Source: an uncultured Bacilli bacterium (GTDB taxonomy: Bacteria; Bacillota_I; Bacilli_A; RFN20; CAG-826). Taken from it: DNA of 55,337 bases. The position numbers and the translations under genes were made by a program. Every line of letters starts with the position of its first letter. The first letter of the stretch is position 1. The stretch lies in the NCBI GenBank assembly GCA_944363525.1, contig CALVUF010000009.1, forward strand, positions 1-55,337, read 5' to 3'. Below the pieces are notes generated by a model that worked only from the letters and a program-made list of their open reading frames with translations, was not told where the DNA came from and searched no databases. This document shows positions 1 through 8,320 of the stretch, in pieces.

Positions 1-80
1 GGGTATCGTTTCTCTAGTAAGGGTATCATTTCGCTAGTAGGGGTCGCGTATTGTATTAAAGCGATAGCACAAAGACAAGC
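1..80. repeat. Mobile-element terminal repeat, copy 1 (20-bp tandem units)
   Basis: Three tandem units of about 20 bp begin at 1, 21 and 41, each starting GGGT and the first two of the form GGGTATCRTTT-CTAGTA. They are followed by a tail reading AGCGATAGCACAAAGACA. The same block recurs at 51816-51893 in the same orientation. Such arrays of transposase-binding units are typical of the ends of some IS families (IS21-like ends are one example), but no transposase is present here and the left end is cut by the window edge. Confidence 0.6.
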
Positions 81-89
81 AAAACCTTT

Positions 90-120
90 GGTCCGGTGCT
101 AGCACATCGGGCCTTTTCTT
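90..120 (+). terminator. Rho-independent terminator
   Basis: A 9-bp stem (90-98 with 105-113, two or three G-T pairs) with a 6-nt loop is followed by TTTTCTT. It lies directly after the terminal repeat and would end transcription coming from the left, outside the window. Confidence 0.6.
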
Positions 121-247
121 ATCCCCTCAACCTTATATAATCCACAATGATCCCCAACTTCTAAGATCATCCTGGCGATTTGCGATCCGCCAAATTGTCG
201 GAATCCGGCGTTTTATCTGTGATTTTGGGTTTTTCTAGTTTTCCTAT

Positions 248-511
248 TTACTCTGTTTTTCGGCTTAGAACCAAAGCGGAGATTAGATAGGCGAGGAGGG
301 CGGCGCAGCTGATGGAGGTCATGATTATTCCTGACAGTAGGTAATCCCCGCCGGATAAGATGAAGGCGATGCCGATGGTCAGGGTTATTTCAGCGATGCC
401 GAGCAATACGATCAAGGTTATCTGAATCGCCTGCTAATGCTTTTTGCCTTTCCCGAAATACCTCCCGAGCGCGAAGATCGGTTTGAGCAAGATTTCCATT
501 AAGACTTCCAT
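248..511 (-). pseudogene. Small two-TM membrane protein interrupted by an in-frame TAG
   Basis: Reading leftward from ATG 511 (or 499) gives a short basic amphipathic N-terminus ending in GRYFGKGKKH. It then meets TAG at 434-436 and continues in the same frame for 61 more codons to TAA at 248-250. The second half is clearly membrane-protein-like: two hydrophobic segments and a basic tail ending LVLSRKTE. TAG is a normal stop elsewhere in the window (for example at 7137), so a nonsense mutation is more likely than recoding. No family was recognised. The intact product would have been about 85 residues. Confidence 0.45.
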
Positions 512-733
512 ATCCTTGTTGCTACCACATTTTGAACGTATTCGGCTTTGAGGCCAAGGCAATTTAAGCCTGATCCCTTGCCTCCTTGGATTGGCAAGAG
601 TCGATTCCCCTTTGATTTCCATCCAAACAAATTAGGTTCAGGGGGACAGACCCTTTGAAAGGAATGCAATTGCATCGTCGCTCCCGCGGAAGCCAATTGC
701 CGTAGCGAAAGCGAGCAATGGAGGCGTGAGCAT

Positions 734-1001
734 ATGAAAGCAGTGGTTATTTTCGTGGTCTTTTTGATCTTGGATATTGTTTTGGATGTGGTGTTCTCGA
801 ACATCAACGGAGGCCTGCCTTTAGTCGAATATTACGTGGTCGCCATCTTTTTGGAGATTGATTTTTTTCGGCAGTTGGATTATCTACGATATTTCCAAGC
901 TTGGGGAAACCATCGCTAATAGTTCGACGATCCGCTTTAAAGGTTTAACAAGAGGGGAGGTATTTCCTGATCTTCACTGTTACTTTACAACTGGTTTCTA
1001 A
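734..1001 (+). pseudogene. Small membrane protein with probable 1-nt frameshift
   Basis: An ATG at 734 follows a GGAGG site and opens a hydrophobic N-terminus (about 40 residues, one or two membrane segments). The frame runs to TAA at 917-919 after 61 codons, but the last 16 residues look out of frame. Skipping one T in the T7 run at 862-868 gives a smoother protein-like continuation (GSWIIYDISKLGETIANSST and onward) ending at TAA 999-1001. I read this as an indel in a homopolymer, either real decay or an assembly error. No family was recognised. Confidence 0.4.
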
Positions 1002-1037
1002 CGATGGTAATGTAATAGTGCAAGGATAAAGTAACTT

Positions 1038-2009
1038 ATGGACGAGCAACTGGCTTATCTGAACAAGACGTTAGGGATCAATGCCGAATATCTGAACGAA
1101 GATTTTTCTTTCTTGCCAAGTTATCTGACCTCCCGTTTTCGCCTTCAAGCTGCTCGATTAGGTCAAACGGCCGTCGTGCTGATGAAGCCCCTAACGCCGA
1201 TCGACAATTTCGCACAAATGAAAACGCAGGCGCGAAGGCTTACGGAATTGTGCGGCCGTGAGGTGGTGTTGGTTTTCGATAGTCTCCCTTTTCGCTCGAA
1301 GGAGTATCTATTGAGGAATCGAATTCCCTTTTTAGTCGGTAAGAAGCAAATCTATTTGCCGTTCCTAGGCACTTATTTACAGCAAAAAGGCGATGCCGAA
1401 ATACCTATAGGTGACAAAGTGCTGCCTTCGGCTCAACTGGTTCTTTTACATTTCCTTTATGGTGGGGTTAGGCCTCTAAAAGCCGTTTCCGCTAGTCGTA
1501 ATCTTGGTTTGACCCCAGCTTCGATTTCTCGGGCCTTCGCCCAGCTTGGAACGCTAAAACTAGGGACGATCCGACAAGATGGTCCGAATCATTTCTTGTT
1601 TTATGATGGCCAACCATCGGAATTATTCCAGAAGGCTAAGGACTATTTGGCGAATCCAGTCAAAAGGACGATTTATGTCCCGAAGGAGTTTTTGAAAGAG
1701 GGCCTGCCTCTAAGCGGATTATCCGGCTTGTCGGGAATGACTATGCTCGGCGAGCCGACCTGGCAGTGTTATGCCACCGACCGGATCGCGGATTTGCTGC
1801 CTTTCTCCTCTTCAACCCTCCTTGATCCTGACTCCTGGGTAGCGGTGGAGAAGTGGCGTTATGACCCGAAAGCCTTGGGCAAAGGAAAAACGGTCGATCC
1901 GTTATCCTTGGCTTTATCATTGAAGGATAGCCAAGACGAAAGGGTCCAAATGGCGGTTGAGCATTTGCTAAGCGATTTATGGAAGCATTTAGATGGTAAA
2001 AGGGATTGA
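1038..2009 (+). CDS. Winged-helix transcriptional regulator, possibly AbiEi-like
   Basis: The 323-residue soluble protein has a central winged-helix stretch at about residues 130-190 (SAQLVLLHFLYG, then LGLTPASISRAFAQL as the recognition region). A C-terminal half follows with a Gly/Leu/Ser-rich segment near 225-245. This layout resembles MarR-type regulators and AbiEi-type antitoxins that pair an N-terminal HTH with a second DNA-binding or effector domain. AbiEi is normally followed by an AbiEii nucleotidyltransferase, but no intact partner follows here; only short ORF fragments and a decayed antitoxin lie downstream. The assignment to AbiEi is an inference, while HTH content is better supported. 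No clear ribosome site precedes the ATG. Confidence 0.55.
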   Translation: MDEQLAYLNKTLGINAEYLNEDFSFLPSYLTSRFRLQAARLGQTAVVLMKPLTPIDNFAQMKTQARRLTELCGREVVLVFDSLPFRSKEYLLRNRIPFLVGKKQIYLPFLGTYLQQKGDAEIPIGDKVLPSAQLVLLHFLYGGVRPLKAVSASRNLGLTPASISRAFAQLGTLKLGTIRQDGPNHFLFYDGQPSELFQKAKDYLANPVKRTIYVPKEFLKEGLPLSGLSGLSGMTMLGEPTWQCYATDRIADLLPFSSSTLLDPDSWVAVEKWRYDPKALGKGKTVDPLSLALSLKDSQDERVQMAVEHLLSDLWKHLDGKRD

Positions 2010-2173
2010 CCCGATTTTCGTTGCCGCATAAATCGTCAATCACCAGTAATTGTTAATTAACTTAGTTAAGTCGCGCAGACCGGTATCTATAGGCTGGATG
2101 TTTCGAAGAATCGGTTAGTCTAGAGGCTTCAACTATCATTGTTTGCTCTTCTAAATACGGTTCAATTGCATTT

Positions 2174-2278
2174 ATGGGAGTAAAAATACGGGCTTTCATT
2201 CTTGAGAATAACCAAGCCAATGCAAATAAGATAGATATTATCGAACGAATTCAAAATATGATATTTGACATATCTTAA
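2174..2278 (+). other. Short orphan ORF fragment
   Basis: A 34-codon frame starts at ATG 2174 and ends at TAA 2276-2278. It is open upstream back to about 2090 and has a protein-like composition (KIDIIERIQNMIFDIS at the end). It may be the remnant of a gene that once followed the regulator at 1038. No family was recognised. The rest of 2010-2570 holds nothing else I can support. Confidence 0.25.
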
Positions 2279-2569
2279 ATTTGTCTGGGTATTGCTTAAG
2301 TCTTATGACATCCGAAAGCGCTCTAGAAATTCCCAATCATTTTTAGCCTGGATTAAAAAGGACGACCTTATATAGGCTTCGCTTAATCATTGGCATTGGC
2401 TCCCTCTTCTTGTTAATAACGAATTGCTGCCTCTTAAGTGCCTACAGCGGATTATTCGAACGGAATAAAGAATATTCGACGTCTTAATATCCATGCAAAG
2501 ACTTGAAAGATGTTGTTGTTTGGAGACTCTCCATTTTCCGATTGAAGAATGTCTTTAATCGAAGCCCAC

Positions 2570-2829
2570 TTATTTACCTAATCGCCGATAGGCATTTAAG
2601 CGCTCTTTGATTTCTTCTTCGTAAGCTTGCTTTACTTCCTTTTCGGTGGCGGTTATCGGCTGTTCATCGTTACCAATCGTGACTTCGAAAAGGAACTTCT
2701 GCTTTTGCATTGATTGCCTTAAGAGGCGATGAACGCGGGCGAAAGGCTTAAATCCAACTTGTTGAAGAGTTCCTCGGCCCGCTCTTTCTATTCTTTATCC
2801 ACCTGCAAGGTGATATCAATCGCGTCCAT
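2570..2829 (-). pseudogene. Decayed RelB/DinJ-family antitoxin
   Basis: Reading leftward from ATG 2829 (GGAGG site at 2836-2840) gives MDAIDITLQVDKE, then a TAG. It resumes with KERAEELFNKLDLSLSPAFI, and a further frameshift near 2728 leads into LLRQSMQKQKFLFEVTIG and a Glu/Lys-rich tail ending YRRLGK before TAA at 2570-2572. The order 'short ribbon strand, helix with aLF.eLGLs.s.A, fLRQ...PFEv' is the RelB/DinJ ribbon-helix-helix antitoxin signature. Two lesions (a stop and a frameshift) make it non-functional. No RelE/YafQ-type toxin could be found on the same strand downstream. Confidence 0.75.
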
Positions 2830-2888
2830 TGATTTGCCTCCGGGTAACGCATAGACCAATTCTGTTCGATTGTGTATCCCGATGCCGG

Positions 2889-3458
2889 TTAACTGAATCT
2901 ATCGATCACCGTTTCATTGCCGGTAAAAATGATAGCCTTTAATCCAGCTTTCTTCGCCCCTTCGATGTTCTTTGATTGGTCATCGATCATATAGGCTTCT
3001 TCGAATTGGCCGTGTTTCTGGCAACGTTCTGACGCCAACTTATAGATAGCCGGGTCCGGCTTGATTAGTCTTTCCTTGTAAGACAAGACGATTTCGTCGA
3101 AGTAATCGTGGAGGTCGATGGAAGAATAGACTTCGTCGATCAATCCCTCGCAGCAATTGCTAAGGAGGCAGAATAGGTATTCCCCTTGGCCTTTCCGTTC
3201 CTTGATCCAGTTCAGCAAGGGAAGGTTTAGGCGGTAGTAAGAACGGAATTCCCTCCTGACCTCATCTAAATCCATCTTAAGGTCGTTGGATATCATAGCG
3301 AGGATTTCCCGATAGGTGTAAATCCCGGCGTCGCCCGGTTGGAAGTAATGGTTCTTTAGCTTCATCGCCTCTTCTTCGGGAAAATGGTTTCGGAAGAAGC
3401 GGGGCGCGATCTCGCTGGCCAGGACCCCGAAGGAATCGAATGTCAATAAGGTGCTCAT
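2889..3458 (-). CDS. HAD-family hydrolase (subfamily IA-like)
   Basis: The 189-residue protein has the four HAD motifs. Motif I is FDSFGV near residues 7-12 (nucleophile Asp8; the usual second Asp is replaced, as in the D-x-x-G variants). Motif II is CLLSN, motif III the Lys in RLIKPDPAIY, and motif IV MIDDQSKN. A helical cap lies at about 20-90. These enzymes are usually phosphatases or haloacid-type hydrolases of small phosphorylated metabolites, and the substrate cannot be read from sequence. No ribosome site precedes the ATG. A TAAGAT -10 box ends exactly 6 nt before it (3465-3470), so the mRNA is probably leaderless. Confidence 0.85.
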   Translation of the reverse strand: MSTLLTFDSFGVLASEIAPRFFRNHFPEEEAMKLKNHYFQPGDAGIYTYREILAMISNDLKMDLDEVRREFRSYYRLNLPLLNWIKERKGQGEYLFCLLSNCCEGLIDEVYSSIDLHDYFDEIVLSYKERLIKPDPAIYKLASERCQKHGQFEEAYMIDDQSKNIEGAKKAGLKAIIFTGNETVIDRFS

Positions 3459-3547
3459 GCCGGTATCTTAAACCAAACTTGAGCCTGGGGAATCATTTGG
3501 ATAGATCGGTGGGATATCGCCAAACAATGGACTTCACCGTCTAGACT

Positions 3548-3748
3548 ATGGATATGACTTATTCTAAGAGAACCGAAAAGACGATTGATCAAATCAAAAA
3601 GCTCTTCCGTCTTGAGCCCGATTGCCCCCTCGAAGATATCATTCAATCTTTGGAGGTGACGTTAGAACTGGCGAAGGCCACCTCGACTGAGGACGAGGAT
3701 TTTAGCCAGGACTGCCAAGTGGCACTTACCGAGCTTAAATCGAAATAG
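3548..3748 (+). CDS. Small acidic hypothetical protein
   Basis: This 66-residue frame is rich in Glu, Asp and Lys and is predicted helical (TIDQIKKLFRL, then DIIQSLEVTLELAKA). The third codon is also ATG (3554) and lies 6 nt after TAGACT, matching the leaderless pattern seen at other genes here, so the true start may be 3554. No family was recognised. It lies back-to-back with the HAD hydrolase gene. A shadow frame on the other strand is less protein-like. Confidence 0.5.
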   Translation: MDMTYSKRTEKTIDQIKKLFRLEPDCPLEDIIQSLEVTLELAKATSTEDEDFSQDCQVALTELKSK

Positions 3749-3813
3749 ATACGGGCCTTTTGCAAAGATTTTAAGTTTGAGAAACGCTGGCAAATCCGCT
3801 AGTTTTCCTGCTT

Positions 3814-3832
3814 CTTCTCCAAATTGGAGAAG
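3814..3832. promoter_or_regulatory. Perfect inverted repeat upstream of the glycosyltransferase operon
   Basis: CTTCTCCA-AAT-TGGAGAAG forms an 8-bp perfect stem with a 3-nt loop about 40 bp upstream of the -10 box at 3874. No T-run follows on either strand, so it fits an operator better than a terminator. Confidence 0.35.
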
Positions 3833-3873
3833 ACGGGGTCCGGTTTCTCATTTCCTTTATTTGACTTGCCCTC

Positions 3874-3879
3874 TATAAT
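3874..3879 (+). promoter_or_regulatory. -10 box TATAAT of the glycosyltransferase operon
   Basis: A perfect TATAAT ends 9 nt before the ATG at 3889 with no ribosome site between, which predicts a transcript starting at or within a few bases of the start codon. Confidence 0.6.
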
Positions 3880-3888
3880 GCGTTTCGC

Positions 3889-6252
3889 ATGCTTTTCCTT
3901 CTCTTATTCGCCGTCCCCCTCCTGGCCTTCGCTCTCCAGGCCGGCATCGGGGTGCTTTGGCGTTTGAAGAAGAAAAGTCCGCTTTATGGGAAGGCCGATT
4001 GGCTTAATTTCCTCCTCGATTATGGAATCAGCATCGGGTTAGGGCTGATCCCGACCATCCTGGCCTTTTGCCTGTTCCCACGGATCAGCCTTTGGGGCTA
4101 TTCGTTCTTTTATCTTGTCCTAGCGGGCTTGGTGATGCTTTTCGCTCCCCACCGGCTTATCCGAAAGGCGGGCTGGGAGAAAGATCGAGTCCGGGCCCGT
4201 TATCTTTCTTTGGCCTTATTTGGCTTCTCCTTGCTAGAACTATTCGCCTTCAATGCCCAAAGTTATCGGAAAGGGGAGGTCGTTATTGGGCAAGGAAGTG
4301 AGATCGCCAACGCTATCGATTACCATGGCAATCTTGGCGAAAGCGAAGAGGGTTTCTTGATTGAAGACGGGGATTACTTCATCGTGACCAAAGAGAAGGG
4401 CTGGGACTGGAACATCGCTTTCGAGTTCGCCGACGCCCCTAATAACACTTATTACTTCCACTTGACCTATTCCGATGACGGGAAGGAATTCGTCAATGAG
4501 TGGACCTTCCAGGTCAATCCGGCCGACGATGATTCCTGCGTGCTTGGCTTAGCCGGCGATTCCCCTTATATCAAAGTCGAGGTCGAATCCGATGACTCCC
4601 GGGTCCATATCGAGGATTCCCTCAACTTGGTCGGGATTTACGTTAACCGTTCCTTGAAGGCCGACTTCAACTTGGTCCGCTTCGGGGCGATCGCCGCTTT
4701 GGTGTGTTTCGTTTTCTACCTTTTCCCCATCTGCCGGCATTATGGGGCCTTTGAGGGGAATAAGGTTCGTTCGGCTTATGTCGGGGCTTTTGCCTTGACG
4801 GTGACCGCTTTGCTGGTCTTCATCGTCATCAGCCTCACCAACGTCGATTACTTCTACACGCAGTATCCAGTCGACGCGGCGACCCTGAATAACGACCACC
4901 TGACTAGCGTTTACTACCGCCTTTTCGACGCCTTCCATAAAGGGCAGGTCAGCCTCGATATCGAGGTCGATCCCTTGTTGGCGACCCTGGACAATCCGTG
5001 GTCCCCAAGCGAATGGCATCGAGTGGGGGCGGCGGTCCATTGGGACCACGCTTATTTCGATGGGAAGTACTATGCCTATTATGGGCCCGCCCCGGTTTTC
5101 TTATTGATGTACCCGGTCTATTGGCTAAGCGGGGGCAAGTACCTGCCGGGCTTATTGTTCATGCAGATCGTCCCGACGCTGGTCTTGCTCGGGGTTTTCT
5201 TCCTATTGCTCATTGAGCTTTCAATCTTCCTCAATGGCCGGGTCAATTATTTGATGGTCGGGATGCTTTTCATCCTTGGCATCTTCACCTCGATGAGCCT
5301 GGCCAACGTCACCTATAAGGAAGGCGGGTATCACGAGGGCATCTACCATACCCCGATCGTCTTTGGGCTGGTGTTCCTCTCCCTTTTCCTGTTGTTCAGC
5401 TTCCTCGCTTATCGGAAAGCTGAGTTCCGGATGCTCTATTTCGCTTTGGCTTGCTTTTGCTTCGTCGGGATGATGGCTTCCCGCCCGAGCTTGGTGTTCG
5501 CGATCTTGTTGGCTTTGCCTTTGTATATCAGCTTGATGGTGAAGGAACGAAAGCGCGAGGGGAAACTCTGGCTTTCCTTTGTTCCCGGATTAGCCATCAT
5601 CCTCATCGGCGGGGCCTTATTGGCTTATTACAACTACATCCGGTTCGACTCGATCCTCGAGTTCGGGCAATCGTACCAGATGAACTACGATCAGACCGAA
5701 TTGGATTATGCGGCCAATAAGCTTTTCCCCTCGATCCTCCATTTCCTGGTACAGCCTGGGAAATTCTATGATCAGTTCCCCTTCGTTTCCTGCTCGGTCA
5801 TCCGTTATACCTTCGAGGATTGTCCCTATGTCCAAGGGTATTACGGGGTGTTCATGGTGCCGTTCTTCCTACTTCTTTTGATCTCCGGCTTCGCGGTCGG
5901 GAAGAACGAAGGCTGGGTGAAGCGGGTGTTCCTGTTTGCCTTCCCGGTCTTGCTATTCATCTTAGCCTTCACCACCTATTCGAAAGCCGGCGTCTGCGCC
6001 CGTTATTTGATTGAGTTCTATTATTTAGCGACCCTTGGCTCGGCCGGGACTTGGCTGAAGTTATTGGACCGGTCGAAAGACTCGACGGTTCAGCCTTATA
6101 CCCTCTCCATCGGCTTCTTCGCCTTATACCTTTCCTCCTTCCTCGGGCTTTGCCTCCTCTTTGATACCTTCGATGGTTGGCTGCTCGGCGATGCCTATGG
6201 TTTGCCTGGTTACATAAAGGAAGCTTTCTTCAAGCTCAACTGCGTCTTATGA
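3889..6252 (+). CDS. Polytopic membrane protein, GT-C-type glycosyltransferase-like
   Basis: The 787-residue protein has about four N-terminal membrane helices (1-130), a soluble beta-rich domain (about 130-245), and about nine further membrane helices. The stretch after the helix near 310 (a Tyr/Asp-rich loop, then YFDGKYYAYYGPAPVFLLMY near residues 390-408) is characteristic of ArnT/PMT-like GT-C transferases, which move sugars from polyprenyl-phosphate carriers outside the membrane. Its stop overlaps the start of the GT2 gene (ATGA). The GT2 protein plausibly makes the polyprenyl-P-sugar donor and this protein the acceptor transfer. The acceptor is unknown. The -10 box at 3874 drives the pair. 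Confidence 0.75.
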   Translation: MLFLLLFAVPLLAFALQAGIGVLWRLKKKSPLYGKADWLNFLLDYGISIGLGLIPTILAFCLFPRISLWGYSFFYLVLAGLVMLFAPHRLIRKAGWEKDRVRARYLSLALFGFSLLELFAFNAQSYRKGEVVIGQGSEIANAIDYHGNLGESEEGFLIEDGDYFIVTKEKGWDWNIAFEFADAPNNTYYFHLTYSDDGKEFVNEWTFQVNPADDDSCVLGLAGDSPYIKVEVESDDSRVHIEDSLNLVGIYVNRSLKADFNLVRFGAIAALVCFVFYLFPICRHYGAFEGNKVRSAYVGAFALTVTALLVFIVISLTNVDYFYTQYPVDAATLNNDHLTSVYYRLFDAFHKGQVSLDIEVDPLLATLDNPWSPSEWHRVGAAVHWDHAYFDGKYYAYYGPAPVFLLMYPVYWLSGGKYLPGLLFMQIVPTLVLLGVFFLLLIELSIFLNGRVNYLMVGMLFILGIFTSMSLANVTYKEGGYHEGIYHTPIVFGLVFLSLFLLFSFLAYRKAEFRMLYFALACFCFVGMMASRPSLVFAILLALPLYISLMVKERKREGKLWLSFVPGLAIILIGGALLAYYNYIRFDSILEFGQSYQMNYDQTELDYAANKLFPSILHFLVQPGKFYDQFPFVSCSVIRYTFEDCPYVQGYYGVFMVPFFLLLLISGFAVGKNEGWVKRVFLFAFPVLLFILAFTTYSKAGVCARYLIEFYYLATLGSAGTWLKLLDRSKDSTVQPYTLSIGFFALYLSSFLGLCLLFDTFDGWLLGDAYGLPGYIKEAFFKLNCVL

Positions 6253-7139
6253 ATAACATCGCGATCCTGATTCCCTGCTATAACGAGGAGAAGACCCTCG
6301 CCCAGGTCTTGGATAACGCCAAGAAGGCGTTCCCCGAGGCCGCGGTTTATGTTTTTGACAACAACTCAACCGATTCCAGCGCCTTAATCGCCCGTGAGCA
6401 CGGGGCTTTCGTCATCCCGGTTAAGGAGCAGGGGAAGGGCAATGTGGTGAAGCAGATGTTCGCCTCCATTGACTGCGACTGCGCCATCATGGTCGACGCC
6501 GACGCGACCTATGACCTCTTCGATGCCAAAAAGATGGCGGCGATGGTCTTGCAAGGGGAGGCGGATATGGTGCTCGGCGACCGGTTATCGGGCGAATACT
6601 TCCAAGAGAACAAACGCCCCTTCCATAACTTCGGCAACAGCTTAGTCCGGTTCCTCATCAATAAGCTGTTCAACGGCCATATCGATGATGCCATGACCGG
6701 CCTCCGGGCTTTCTCGCCCTCTTTCATGAAAGCCTTCGTCCCCCGTTCGCCTGGTTTCCAGATTGAGACCGAGATGGACATCTTCGCCTTATCCCATGGA
6801 TTTAAGATCGCCTCGATCCAAGCCCATTATCAGGATCGTCCCGTTGATTCTCCATCGAAACTCAATACCTATCGCGATGGGGCGAGGGTCTTGAAATTAA
6901 TCTTTGCCTCGTTCTTCCGGCTTCGTCCCTTTCTGGCCTTCGCTTGGCTTTCGCTGCCGTTCTTCCTCTTGGCGATTGAGTTAGGGATTTATCCCTTGCG
7001 TCAAGCGATTGACGGGGAAGCGGTCAACCTCGGCTTAGGCTATTCGTCTTTGGCGTCGCTTGTTATTGCCGTTGCCTTGGCTTTGACGGGATTGATTCTT
7101 TGGCTGGCTAAGAAAAATCCTCGGTCGCCCGAGGATTAG
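6249..7139 (+). CDS. Glycosyltransferase family 2, polyprenyl-phosphate sugar synthase-like
   Basis: The start at ATG 6249 overlaps the upstream stop by 4 nt and places the Rossmann strand NNIAILIPCYNEE at the N-terminus; a longer frame upstream is an artefact. The 296-residue protein has the GT2 fold with a DADAT metal/nucleotide motif near residue 82, the MTGLRAF and ETEMDIFA acceptor-side motifs, and two C-terminal membrane helices (about 225-285). This is the DPM1/GtrB/ArnC architecture that loads a hexose from a nucleotide sugar onto polyprenyl phosphate at the cytoplasmic face. Paired with the GT-C gene it forms a surface-glycosylation module. Confidence 0.88.
   Translation: MNNIAILIPCYNEEKTLAQVLDNAKKAFPEAAVYVFDNNSTDSSALIAREHGAFVIPVKEQGKGNVVKQMFASIDCDCAIMVDADATYDLFDAKKMAAMVLQGEADMVLGDRLSGEYFQENKRPFHNFGNSLVRFLINKLFNGHIDDAMTGLRAFSPSFMKAFVPRSPGFQIETEMDIFALSHGFKIASIQAHYQDRPVDSPSKLNTYRDGARVLKLIFASFFRLRPFLAFAWLSLPFFLLAIELGIYPLRQAIDGEAVNLGLGYSSLASLVIAVALALTGLILWLAKKNPRSPED
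7116..7137 (-). terminator. Terminator hairpin overlapping two convergent stop codons
   Basis: AATCCTCGG-TCGC-CCGAGGATT is a perfect 9-bp stem with a tetraloop. Read leftward it is followed by TTTTTCTT, so it terminates the PHP gene, while the same bases encode the last residues of the GT2 protein (KNPRSPED). The two stop codons overlap at 7136-7139. Confidence 0.75.
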
Positions 7140-8320
7140 ATGGCTTTGATCCAGATGGGGCTGGTCCAGCCGAAACGCCCGTCTTCGAACTCCACCCGGA
7201 GGTAGTAGCAATCTTCTTCCTTTTCGACCCGATAATCGAAGAAGAAGAGCTCATTCTTTTTAAATAAGCAGTAATTGCGGAGATTTTTAACAATGCTGAC
7301 TTGTTTGACCGGCGAATCGCATTCGATATGGAAGTAGATTTCCCGGTCGGTGTCTTTAGGCAAAGCGAATTGCTCACCCATGTAATGCTCATTGATTCGG
7401 AAGTCGATTTTCATCCGTCCCCCCATGAAGGCGAAGGTCCGTTTGGCCTTGATGGCCTCGAAGATGGCTTCGTTGGTGTTCTCTTTGGCATAGACCCCGG
7501 TTAAGCCCGGATAGTTATGGGGATAGGGAGCACCGGTGATGGTCCCGTTTTGGCAGAAGTGGTCGTCGGAGCCGGCGATGCAACCCATATGGGCCCCTTT
7601 TCGGAGGGCATCTTGCCAATAACCTCCTTCGATCAAGGCGTCGAGGTCATTCGCCGGATTGCCGAAGTATTCGGTCGCGTCGCCCCGGGAATAGATTTCG
7701 ATCATTGGGGGAATTAAGTCGACCGGGATGGTATTGAAGTCGGCTCCGGCGGATAGGTAGTAAGTGTCGTGGGGAATGACGATGATGTCTGGCTTTTGCA
7801 AGAGAGTTCGCAACTCAGACTCAGTGATTTCCCCATCGTGGACCCCACGGTACATCTCCCCCTCGTATCCTTTGTAATAAAGGATCATGTTGTTGTAGTA
7901 GGGGTAGGAATCGCGTTCGTAGGCTAACAGGGTAGTGAACTTGCCTGGCTCGTTGTATTCCCGACATTTGCTTTTGATGATATCCCATTTGCTGGGGGAA
8001 CCGACCCAAAGTTCCTTCCGCCCGACCCCGCCGTGATCGTGGTCGGAGATGGCGGCGAAATCGACTTTGGCTTCGTCGCGGAGATGGCGGAAGTAGGAGT
8101 CGATGTCAGGATTGCCGTCGCTTAGGTTGGTATGGCCATGCATCTCCCCGATATAAAGATTGTATTCTGGCTTATCGGGATAATAGGCCCTTTCGGCATC
8201 GATCAATTCCTGATAAAGGGCTTTGGCATCCCCTTCCCCGGAATAGACGGCGTCGGTGAAACGTCGGCAGCGGCCCGGGGTATCGATTCCACGGGCTTTC
8301 TTTTTGTCTGGATGATTCAT
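7136..8320 (-). CDS. PHP-domain metallo-hydrolase (CehA/McbA or DUF3604-like)
   Basis: The 394-residue soluble protein carries PHP metal-site motifs: GEMHGHTNLSDG at about 58-69 (His61, His63), FAAISDHDHGGVG at about 88-100, VIPHDTYY in the middle, and AGSDDHF near residue 270. PHP enzymes hydrolyse phosphoesters or related bonds with a trinuclear metal centre. Stand-alone members of this type often sit in carbohydrate loci with unknown substrate. A C-terminal beta-rich part (about 300-394) ends in a WTSPIW motif. The start overlaps the AraC stop by 4 nt, so both are one leftward operon facing away from the polysaccharide operon. Confidence 0.8.
   Translation of the reverse strand: MNHPDKKKARGIDTPGRCRRFTDAVYSGEGDAKALYQELIDAERAYYPDKPEYNLYIGEMHGHTNLSDGNPDIDSYFRHLRDEAKVDFAAISDHDHGGVGRKELWVGSPSKWDIIKSKCREYNEPGKFTTLLAYERDSYPYYNNMILYYKGYEGEMYRGVHDGEITESELRTLLQKPDIIVIPHDTYYLSAGADFNTIPVDLIPPMIEIYSRGDATEYFGNPANDLDALIEGGYWQDALRKGAHMGCIAGSDDHFCQNGTITGAPYPHNYPGLTGVYAKENTNEAIFEAIKAKRTFAFMGGRMKIDFRINEHYMGEQFALPKDTDREIYFHIECDSPVKQVSIVKNLRNYCLFKKNELFFFDYRVEKEEDCYYLRVEFEDGRFGWTSPIWIKAI

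Noticed and set aside
434..622. 62-codon minus-strand ORF taken at full length
   Set aside because: The first 37 codons look non-coding; only the part from ATG 511 fits the membrane protein that continues past the TAG.
862..868. T7 run as a programmed -1 frameshift site
   Set aside because: The better downstream frame needs a +1 change, which does not fit the slippery-heptamer mechanism; an indel is simpler.
2460..2569. 39-codon frame downstream of the decayed antitoxin as its toxin
   Set aside because: It has no RelE/YafQ motifs, and no start codon or ribosome site supports it.
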